Of a DNA stretch of 6,647 nucleotides, positions 1 to 5,421 are shown piece after piece; the first letter of the stretch is position 1, and each line of letters opens with the position of its first letter. The stretch is from an uncultured Clostridia bacterium (GTDB lineage: Bacteria; Bacillota_A; Clostridia; Oscillospirales; Acutalibacteraceae), in NCBI GenBank assembly GCA_937891215.1, contig CALAEU010000142.1:1-6647 (forward strand). The letters run 5' to 3'. The translations under genes were made by a program, and so were the position numbers. Under the pieces are notes generated by a model. The model ran no database searches. It had not been told where the DNA came from and saw nothing but the letters and a program-made list of their open reading frames with translations.

Positions 1-290
1 CGAGCTTCTTTGGCAAATTGAGCATACATTTCTGTCCACTCGTAATTTTCTCCCTCAGCAGCGGAAAGAAGATTCTCTTCTGTTGTGCCAATACCGCCTG
101 CAAGTATTTTGTACCACATTTTTGCGTGTTCTTTTTCGTTATTTGCAGTTTCTTCAAAAATAGCAGAAATCTGTTGATACCCCTCTTTTTTAGCAACGGA
201 AGCAAAATAAGTGTACTTATTCCTTGCCTGGCTTTCACCTGCAAATGCTTCCATTAAATTCTTTTCAGTTTTTGAACCTTTAAGTTCCAT
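1..290 (-). CDS. rbr: Rubrerythrin, N-terminal part (runs off the left edge)
   Basis: Rubrerythrins are cytosolic non-haem di-iron proteins that reduce hydrogen peroxide in anaerobes, taking electrons through a C-terminal rubredoxin-like centre. The 96 visible codons begin MELKGSKTEKNLMEAFAGES and continue into the ferritin-like four-helix bundle. Expected di-iron ligands are present: E19 in the AGESQARNKY motif, E52 and H55 in the NEKEH motif, and E84 and E87 in YEWTEMY, matching the E-ExxH-ExxE order of the family. The rest of the bundle and any rubredoxin domain lie outside the window, so classical rubrerythrin cannot be told from a shorter form. The start is the ATG at 290-288, preceded on this strand by AAGGAGTG at good spacing. 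The gene diverges from the XRE operon and has its own promoter. Confidence 0.93.
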   Translation of the reverse strand, partial: MELKGSKTEKNLMEAFAGESQARNKYTYFASVAKKEGYQQISAIFEETANNEKEHAKMWYKILAGGIGTTEENLLSAAEGENYEWTEMYAQFAKEA

Positions 291-332
291 AGTAAACACT
301 CCTTAAAATATTATTTTTATTAATATACTTAT

Positions 333-360
333 ATTTTACACAAAAATCCCTAAAAGTCAA
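333..360 (-). promoter_or_regulatory. Probable sigma-A promoter for rubrerythrin
   Basis: Read on the minus strand, TTGACT (360-355) is followed after 16 bp by TAAAAT (338-333). This puts transcription start roughly 35 bases ahead of the rubrerythrin ATG. The match to TTGACA/TATAAT is good and the position is right, but the surrounding DNA is so A/T-rich that chance -10 matches are common. Confidence 0.6.
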
Positions 361-376
361 AGATATTCAATACAAC

Positions 377-390
377 TTTCGAGCTCGAAA
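377..390. promoter_or_regulatory. Perfect 14-bp palindrome, candidate operator
   Basis: TTTCGAGCTCGAAA is a perfect inverted repeat with no spacer. Its CG-containing core stands out in a spacer that is otherwise nearly all A/T. It lies between the two divergent promoters, 16 bp upstream of the rubrerythrin -35 box and 30 bp upstream of the XRE-gene -35 box. A dimeric repressor or activator could therefore reach either promoter. It does not resemble the PerR box consensus. The bound protein is unknown; the adjacent XRE protein is one candidate. Confidence 0.45.
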
Positions 391-420
391 TTATTTCATT
401 TAACTTTTTGTAAAATATAC

Positions 421-449
421 TTGACATTTAGAATAATATGTGATACTCT
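421..449 (+). promoter_or_regulatory. Promoter of the XRE-membrane-hydrolase operon
   Basis: A perfect -35 box TTGACA (421-426) is followed after 17 bp by TACTCT (444-449). The -10 box matches TATAAT at only 4 of 6 positions but is preceded by TGA, giving an extended -10 (TGnT). Transcription should start near 456, leaving a short leader before the TTG start at 474. The heptamer TAATATG occurs on both sides of the -10 box (434-440 and 453-459), where a bound regulator would block RNA polymerase. Confidence 0.65.
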
Positions 450-473
450 TTGTAATATGAAAGGGGTGTTCAG

Positions 474-686
474 TTGAAAAATTTAAAATTAAAGGTCGCA
501 AGAGTTGCTAAAGATTTATCACAAGAAGAACTAGCTAACCTTGTAGGCGTAACACGACAAACAATCAATATGATTGAAAAAGGTAACTATAATCCGACAC
601 TTAATTTATGCATTTCTATTTGTAAGGTGTTGGATAAAACCTTAGACGAAATTTTCTGGGAGGATGAAAATAATGAAAACAAATAA
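474..686 (+). CDS. Small XRE/Cro-family transcriptional regulator
   Basis: A 70-residue cytosolic DNA-binding protein made almost entirely of one HTH_3 (lambda repressor-like) domain. The helix-turn-helix spans about residues 15-37, with the typical SQEELANLVGVTRQTINMIE core; T27-E35 form the recognition helix, and NPTL and the DEIF region complete the five-helix fold. Such short XRE proteins (YgzD/YozG type) often sit upstream of small membrane-protein genes in Firmicutes. The start is a TTG at 474-476 behind AAAGGGGTG (459-467); no in-frame ATG gives a full domain. The gene overlaps the next one by 14 bases, so the two are probably translationally coupled. It most likely represses its own operon from the promoter at 421-449; that role is inferred from family and position. 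Confidence 0.9.
   Translation: MKNLKLKVARVAKDLSQEELANLVGVTRQTINMIEKGNYNPTLNLCISICKVLDKTLDEIFWEDENNENK
658..663 (+). promoter_or_regulatory. Ribosome binding site deciding the start at 673
   Basis: GGGAGG abuts the first possible ATG (664), which is too close for initiation, but lies 9 bases ahead of the ATG at 673. That spacing favours 673 as the start of the membrane protein. The site lies inside the end of the XRE coding region. Confidence 0.7.
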
Positions 687-1158
687 TGAAACAAAAATGA
701 AAAAAGTTAGTTTATTGAGGGATGTTTTTTCTTTTGACCCGTTTAGCAAGTCAAGTGAAAAAATCGAAAAGGATGAAATGATAGTACATGAAAGAAATAA
801 AACAGCTTTCACAGGGTTCCTTTCTCTTTCTGTTCTTATTGTGATTTATGCTATTTTTTCAAGCTTTTTTGATTTAAAATATACTCCTGATTCTTTATAT
901 CTTATATTATCTATTGTGAATTATGGTATGCTTATAATTTTTTGTAAAAAAGGTATAGTTAAACATACTCTTGCTTGGACTGGTCTGATTTTTGGAATAT
1001 TATCTCTACCTGGTTATTCTACTATGCTTATACTAAAGCCTATTGAAGAACATAAATTTTATGGACTTATTATGCCAACACTTACAATTATTTTTTCTAT
1101 TTTACTCTACCAAATAGCAAATACAATTTACAAAAAATCGCAAAAAGAAATTGATTAA
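673..1158 (+). CDS. Four-helix membrane protein of unknown function
   Basis: A 161-residue protein from the ATG at 673; an upstream in-frame ATG at 664 would add three residues but has no room for a ribosome binding site. The first ~44 residues are charged and probably cytosolic. Four hydrophobic segments follow, at about 45-66, 74-91, 99-122 and 128-152, and a short lysine-rich tail ends the protein. There is no signal peptide, transporter motif or catalytic motif that I recognise, and I cannot assign a family. It overlaps the XRE gene and ends 15 bases before the hydrolase start, so the three genes are probably one operon. XRE regulator plus small membrane protein pairs are common in Firmicutes; the membrane partner may sense a signal or modulate the regulator, but nothing in the sequence proves this. 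Confidence 0.85.
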   Translation: MKTNNETKMKKVSLLRDVFSFDPFSKSSEKIEKDEMIVHERNKTAFTGFLSLSVLIVIYAIFSSFFDLKYTPDSLYLILSIVNYGMLIIFCKKGIVKHTLAWTGLIFGILSLPGYSTMLILKPIEEHKFYGLIMPTLTIIFSILLYQIANTIYKKSQKEID

Positions 1159-1173
1159 AGCGGTGGTGATTTC

Positions 1174-2958
1174 GTGTTAAAAACTCATATCGAATATAAA
1201 AACGGTAAACCATTTATATCTGTAAACGGTAAGCTTCACTATCCACTTGCCTACACTACATATTTTGAGGAATGTGGCAGATTTTCGGATTTTATAAAAC
1301 ACGACTACAAAATGTTTTTTATAAACATCTCTTTTACAGATTTAGCAATAAACACTACATCAAATTTTTCACCTTTTTATACAGGTGTTTTTGAAAATGA
1401 TGAACCCGATTACAGTGAATTTGAGAGTATTGTCAGAAAGATACTAAAAGCATGTCCTGATGCTTTGATTTTCCCAAGAATAAATATTGCTATGCCTCAA
1501 AATTGGATTGACGAAAACCCATACGAAACTGTTGAAACACCAAGCGGTAACAGAGAATCTTTATTTTCAGATAAATTCTTAAATGATGGTGCTTCATTTT
1601 TAAAACAGCTTGTTTCTCATATCCGTTCTTCTTTCTATGCCGATAATATCGTGGGCTATCAATTTTGCGGTGGTCTAACACAAGAATGGATGCCGTTTGA
1701 TTATACCGGTTCATTTTCTGAAATGGGGCTAAAAAAATTCAATAAATGGCTAAAAGAAAAGTACGGTAAAACAAATACAACTTTATTAACAAAAAATGAT
1801 TTGATTAGCCCTGATTTCAACGAAACTGTAAGTTATTATGGTGAATTTTATTCTGAAATGACTGCAAAAACAATTGAGCATTTTGCAAAGACTTTAAAAG
1901 AATGTGTAAATAACGAGCAGATAGTCGGCACATTTTATGGTTACAATGCTTTTGTTAATGACATTCTTCTTGGTCTTCACGGCTTAAGATTTATAATAGA
2001 CTCACCTTTTATAGATTTCTTCTCGTCACCCTGTGCTTATGATAACAACAGAGCTTTAGGCATTGACTGGGGTGATATGATTGCGAACGAGTCTTTAAAA
2101 ATTCATAATAAACTTTATTTTGTTGAGTGTGATATAAGAACTCACCTTACAAAAAGAATGCAGGCTTCAAGACCTGGAAAATACCCTGACGATATTCTTT
2201 TACTTACAGATGATAATGGTAATAAAACTGTGTGGTGCGGACCGCCTACAAAAGAACTTTCGCTTTCTGCAATCCGAAAAGCATATATCCACCAATTAAC
2301 AAAAGGCTCTGGTGTATGGTGGTTTGATATGTGGGGCGGATGGTACGAAGATAAAGAGATTATGGAAGATTTAAAGAAAATGAAAGAAATTGCAGAGTCT
2401 TCCAAAACCAAAAACAGTGACAATTTCCCTGAAGCAGAAGTTGTAATGTTTATAGACGAAAAAGCATATCTTAATAACCCAAGGCAAAGTGAATTCTGCC
2501 ACTCTGTAAACATAACAAGAACAGAAATGGGTAACAGCGGTATTCCTTTTAAGCAATGTATGGTAGAAGATGCAGAGAAAATCCTACACAAATACAAATC
2601 TGCAATATTCACCGCTCCTCTGCCATCTGAAAGTGGTAAAAATGCAATTGAGTTATGCAAAAAACATAATATACCATACATAGAAACATCTACCGAAAAA
2701 CATTTTTACAAAAAAAATGAGCTTCGTGAAATTTTAATTTCGAATGGTGTTCACTGTTACAATGCACAGGATAATGTTATTTATTGTGGCAACGGATTTT
2801 TAGGTATACATACTATAAATGGTGGTGAAGTAAAAATTGCTTTGCCGAAAAAATACAAAATCAAATCGCTTTTCGGTACTGGTTTACCAGATTGCGAAAC
2901 AGATATTATAACTTTAAATATGCAAAAGCACGATACTTATATTTTTGAATTAACCTAA
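1174..2958 (+). CDS. Cytosolic GH42-like glycoside hydrolase
   Basis: A 594-residue protein with the layout of the GH42-type beta-galactosidase superfamily. A (beta/alpha)8 barrel covers about residues 1-405, a flavodoxin-like 'trimerisation' domain about 418-530 (starting AEVVMFIDEKAYL), and a small C-terminal beta domain ends in HDTYIFEL. Candidate catalytic acids are E171 in GGLTQEWMPF (acid/base) and E318 in YFVECDIRTHL (nucleophile). The GSGVWWFDMWGGWY stretch (378-391) resembles the barrel-end strand of these enzymes, and FNKWLKEKYG (189-198) is typical after the acid/base region. There is no signal peptide, so the substrate is probably an imported oligosaccharide or glycoside. The start is GTG at 1174 behind a near-consensus GGTGGTGAT (1162-1170), 15 bases after the membrane gene. 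Substrate is not predictable: beta-galactosidase is the default, but a GH164-like beta-mannosidase or an unassigned family is equally possible. Confidence 0.75.
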   Translation: MLKTHIEYKNGKPFISVNGKLHYPLAYTTYFEECGRFSDFIKHDYKMFFINISFTDLAINTTSNFSPFYTGVFENDEPDYSEFESIVRKILKACPDALIFPRINIAMPQNWIDENPYETVETPSGNRESLFSDKFLNDGASFLKQLVSHIRSSFYADNIVGYQFCGGLTQEWMPFDYTGSFSEMGLKKFNKWLKEKYGKTNTTLLTKNDLISPDFNETVSYYGEFYSEMTAKTIEHFAKTLKECVNNEQIVGTFYGYNAFVNDILLGLHGLRFIIDSPFIDFFSSPCAYDNNRALGIDWGDMIANESLKIHNKLYFVECDIRTHLTKRMQASRPGKYPDDILLLTDDNGNKTVWCGPPTKELSLSAIRKAYIHQLTKGSGVWWFDMWGGWYEDKEIMEDLKKMKEIAESSKTKNSDNFPEAEVVMFIDEKAYLNNPRQSEFCHSVNITRTEMGNSGIPFKQCMVEDAEKILHKYKSAIFTAPLPSESGKNAIELCKKHNIPYIETSTEKHFYKKNELREILISNGVHCYNAQDNVIYCGNGFLGIHTINGGEVKIALPKKYKIKSLFGTGLPDCETDIITLNMQKHDTYIFELT

Positions 2959-2959
2959 A

Positions 2960-3004
2960 ATTAATTGGACCCGATGGCACTCAATACCATCGGGTCCAAT
3001 TAAT
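2960..3004. terminator. Bidirectional hairpin between convergent genes
   Basis: A perfect 18-bp inverted repeat (arms 2960-2977 and 2987-3004, 9-base loop CACTCAATA) fills the gap between the hydrolase stop codon (2956-2958) and the chemotaxis gene stop (3006-3004), even sharing one base with the latter. The stem has a GC-rich core (GGACCCGATGG) with A/T ends. A clear T-run is missing on the plus strand; the minus-strand side ends in AATTAATTTT, which is closer to a classical terminator. It most likely terminates both transcripts. Confidence 0.75.
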
Positions 3005-4845
3005 CATACATTAAAATGCTCAACTTCATTTTTAAGTGTTCCAGCAAGTCTGTTAAGCTCATTTGTAGATGAAGCACTTTCTTCTGCGGTAGCAGAGTTA
3101 GATTGAACAGCATTTGCAAGTTGTTCAATACCTAAGGTAATCTGCTTGATTGCCCCTTCCTGCTCTTTAGAGGATTCTGTAATGCCATCCATAAGACCTG
3201 CAAACTGACCAATTGAAGTGTGAATTGCTTTAAGTGATTCATCGGTTTCATTTGTCAATTCACCACCGAGTTTAACCGAACGGGAACTCGTTTCAACAAG
3301 TACCATTGTATTTTTAGCTGCTTCTGCAGATTTTGCTGCAAGGTTTCTTACTTCGTCTGCAACAACCGCAAAACCTTTACCTGCGGCACCTGCACGCGCT
3401 GCCTCAACTGCCGCATTAAGAGAAAGAATATTTGTCTGAAATGCGATATCATCAATCATCTTAACAATTTTTTCAATTTCTTCAGATGAGCGTTGAATTT
3501 CATCCATAGACTCTTTCATTTCAGTCATTTTTCTACTACCGGTTTCAACAGTAGCAACTACATTTTTGAGAAGTCGGGATGCTTCAACAGTAGCACTTGC
3601 GTTTTTGCCGACATTAGTCTCAATATCATTTGTCATTGAACTGATTTCTTCAAGAGTTGCCGCCTCTTGTGAAGTATTATGTGCAAGAAGTTGGGCAGAT
3701 GTTGAAAGCGCATCCGAACCTGAAGCAACCTGTTGACTTACTTCTTTAATACCGGAAATAGTAGCATTGAGATTGTTACGAATTTTAGTAAGTGCTTCTC
3801 TGATTTTTCTGTAGTCACCATTGTATTCAAGGTCGCTTGTAACATTCAAGTTACCCTCACTGAGTTCTGACAAAAATCTTTCAATATCTTTTATGTAAGC
3901 AGAGAAATCTTTAATTGTATTAACCATAGCATCGTTAAGCACCTGAGTTTCGTCACCACGATGTGTAACAGGTGTTTCACCGTGCAAGTCACCTTCAACA
4001 ACACGAACAAGTCTGTTTGTTGTGTTCACAATTGGTGTTGCAATTTGCTTTGCAATCAACTGACCTACCCAATAAGCAAGGCAGAAAAGAACTGCAACAA
4101 TAACAATTAATGCAACACCTATTGAAATAGCCTGTTTGTATGTAGCGTTTTCACTGGTACCGTAAACAACTGAATAACCATATTCTGAAACTGCTGTCTG
4201 CGCAACAGTCATTTTACCTGCTTCATTTTTCGCAGTCGAAACAGTAGCTTCAGGTACTGCTAAATTTTCTGCTACACCAGAAAGTCCGAAGTTTTCAGTA
4301 AGATTATTGTTTGTTGTGTCAACATCATAATCTGCAGAAAGAACTATTCTGCCTTTTGCATCTACAACAAAACCTATATCTGTTTCGTGTAATTTCAACG
4401 CACCTAAAATCGCACTGAAATAATCTTCTGCCAACTCACCTATAATTATTCCATCATCGCGCTTTAAAGCAACAAGTGTTACATTGTCACCTGCTTCGTT
4501 TGTGACATAAGGTGCAACTACCATATATTCGGTATTGGCAGATTCTATAACATCATTAACCGCACTGTAATCATAACCATCAAATTTACCGTGGAAGAAA
4601 ACTTTCTCAAAAGTTGCGTCACCTTCAAGATTTTCTTCCGCTTCCAAAAGACATTCGCTAAGATAAATAATTTCTTCATTAAAAGTCTTTTCTGCAATAG
4701 AAGTAACTGTTAAACCATTCTGTTTTGTATTTGCGTTGGACAAGGAAAAAATCCCGATTTCTGCCGCTATTGTAACAATCATTGATGCCACAACAACGCT
4801 TATGCAAGTAAGTCTTAAAAGTCTTCTTTTAAGTGTGGTTCTCAT
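3004..4845 (-). CDS. Methyl-accepting chemotaxis protein (Cache sensor, HAMP)
   Basis: A 613-residue transmembrane chemoreceptor. Order of parts: short basic N-terminus, TM1 (about 14-34), extracytoplasmic Cache-like sensor (about 38-236, with the IGFVVDAKGRIVLSAD strand-turn typical of Cache domains), TM2 (238-260), HAMP (about 262-315), a second HAMP-like linker (about 318-370), then the coiled-coil signalling domain to the end. The signalling tip binding CheA/CheW is fully conserved (DDIAFQTNILSLNAAVEAAR, 465-484, then AGKGFAVVADEVRNLA). Likely methylation sites are E399/E400 (ATLEEISS) and E588/E589 (ATAEESASS). The C-terminus ends VEHFNV, without the CheR-tethering pentapeptide, so it would depend on other receptors or on direct CheR access. 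The ligand is unknown. The ATG at 4845-4843 is preceded by GAGGT at 6-base spacing. No other chemotaxis gene is in the window. Confidence 0.95.
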   Translation of the reverse strand: MRTTLKRRLLRLTCISVVVASMIVTIAAEIGIFSLSNANTKQNGLTVTSIAEKTFNEEIIYLSECLLEAEENLEGDATFEKVFFHGKFDGYDYSAVNDVIESANTEYMVVAPYVTNEAGDNVTLVALKRDDGIIIGELAEDYFSAILGALKLHETDIGFVVDAKGRIVLSADYDVDTTNNNLTENFGLSGVAENLAVPEATVSTAKNEAGKMTVAQTAVSEYGYSVVYGTSENATYKQAISIGVALIVIVAVLFCLAYWVGQLIAKQIATPIVNTTNRLVRVVEGDLHGETPVTHRGDETQVLNDAMVNTIKDFSAYIKDIERFLSELSEGNLNVTSDLEYNGDYRKIREALTKIRNNLNATISGIKEVSQQVASGSDALSTSAQLLAHNTSQEAATLEEISSMTNDIETNVGKNASATVEASRLLKNVVATVETGSRKMTEMKESMDEIQRSSEEIEKIVKMIDDIAFQTNILSLNAAVEAARAGAAGKGFAVVADEVRNLAAKSAEAAKNTMVLVETSSRSVKLGGELTNETDESLKAIHTSIGQFAGLMDGITESSKEQEGAIKQITLGIEQLANAVQSNSATAEESASSTNELNRLAGTLKNEVEHFNV

Positions 4846-5023
4846 AACGATACCTCATTTCAATAAATGTACAAACAATCAAATTGCTTGTTAATAATTT
4901 AACTTTACCATATATTTACTTGAAATTTGTTCTTTTTAGGAATAATAACCTTGTTTTTTAACATTTTTTCGATTTTTTGTTGGATAAATGACACTTTTGT
5001 TTATTTTTATTTTAAAAAAAACC
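4846..5023. other. A/T-rich divergent spacer with a small inverted repeat
   Basis: No gene is visible here. The spacer separates the leftward chemotaxis gene from the rightward T-box transcript. It holds an imperfect inverted repeat (ACAAACAAT at 4871-4879 and ATTGCTTGT at 4883-4891, one mismatch, 3-base loop) within the probable untranslated leader of the chemotaxis gene; it could be an operator or a weak hairpin. An A-run (5014-5021) just before the next -35 box may act as an UP element. I could not find a convincing promoter for the chemotaxis gene, neither sigma-A type nor the TAAA/GCCGATAA flagellar type. Confidence 0.5.
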
Positions 5024-5052
5024 TTGACAACAAACATTTCAAGTGTTATTAT
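5024..5052 (+). promoter_or_regulatory. Strong extended -10 promoter of the T-box transcript
   Basis: A perfect TTGACA (5024-5029), a 17-bp spacer and TATTAT (5047-5052) preceded by TGT give a near-consensus sigma-A promoter with an extended -10. An A-run lies directly upstream. Transcription should start near 5058-5060, immediately before the T-box leader. A strong constitutive promoter fits control by riboswitch attenuation instead of by a repressor. Confidence 0.85.
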
Positions 5053-5059
5053 ACTTCAC

Positions 5060-5345
5060 ATATTGATAAATGCATTGAAGGAATTACGCATTTCTGAGTA
5101 AAACTTTTCAGAGAGTCGGCGGTTGGTGTGAGCCGATATGTTTCAGTAGTGCGGTCTCGTTCCAGAGCAGAACTTCAGAAGCGAATTTTCGTGAGTAAGA
5201 GGTTCCGGTTGCCCCGTTACCATGGCTACGGACTTAGTTGAGTCTTAATGAGTGACTGCGTTTTTGCAGTAAGCGGGGTGGTACCGCGGATTATTTAAAA
5301 TTCGTCCCTGAGTCAAAAGTTTTTATGCTTTGACTCGGGTTTTTT
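5060..5345 (+). promoter_or_regulatory. T-box riboswitch, probable leucine specifier (CUC)
   Basis: T-box leaders bind a specific uncharged tRNA and then form an antiterminator that lets transcription continue. The diagnostic T-box sequence GGGGTGGTACCGCGG is at 5274-5288. Its UGGU bulge can pair with an ACCA tRNA end, in line with a discriminator A as in leucine tRNAs. Stem I is seen from the AGAGAGTCGGCGGTTGGTG signature (about 5110-5128) with the TCGGC/GCCGA distal helix. CGTTACC (5216-5222) marks the stem II region and ACTGC/GCAGT (5255-5259, 5266-5270) is stem III. The likely specifier is CTC at 5156-5158, followed by a purine and the CCAGAGC return strand; the frame of this triplet is chosen partly because the downstream gene is LeuA-like. 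CGTCCC (5303-5308) can pair in the antiterminator and overlaps the terminator stem. Confidence 0.93.
5307..5345 (+). terminator. T-box intrinsic terminator
   Basis: An 11-bp stem (5307-5317 with 5329-5339, one G-U pair) with an 11-base loop is followed by six T residues (5340-5345). The 5' end of the stem (CC of CGTCCC) is shared with the antiterminator, so the two folds exclude each other. Transcription should stop here when the tRNA is charged. Confidence 0.92.
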
Positions 5346-5421
5346 ATTTCCCTGATACCACACAAAATAAAAAATCAATACATATCAATATAATAATCAT
5401 ACTTTTGAAAGGATTACTGTT

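Noticed and set aside
18..257. Plus-strand open frame of 79 codons
   Set aside because: It is antisense to the well-supported rubrerythrin gene and encodes a low-complexity Phe/Cys/Ser-rich sequence with no ribosome binding site.
1490..2681. Three minus-strand open frames inside the hydrolase gene (1490-1714, 2142-2681, 2371-2556)
   Set aside because: They are antisense shadows of a long coding region with recognisable protein motifs; none shows a plausible start signal or domain.
2960..3004. Transposon terminal repeat or attachment site
   Set aside because: The inverted repeat is a compact hairpin with a 9-base loop between two intact convergent genes; there is no transposase, integrase or target duplication nearby.
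4846..5023. Flagellar (sigma-28) or sigma-A promoter for the chemotaxis gene
   Set aside because: Candidate boxes such as TTCAAG with TAAATT match only 3-4 of 6 positions in very A/T-rich DNA, and no TAAA-N15-GCCGATAA pattern was found, so no promoter is claimed.
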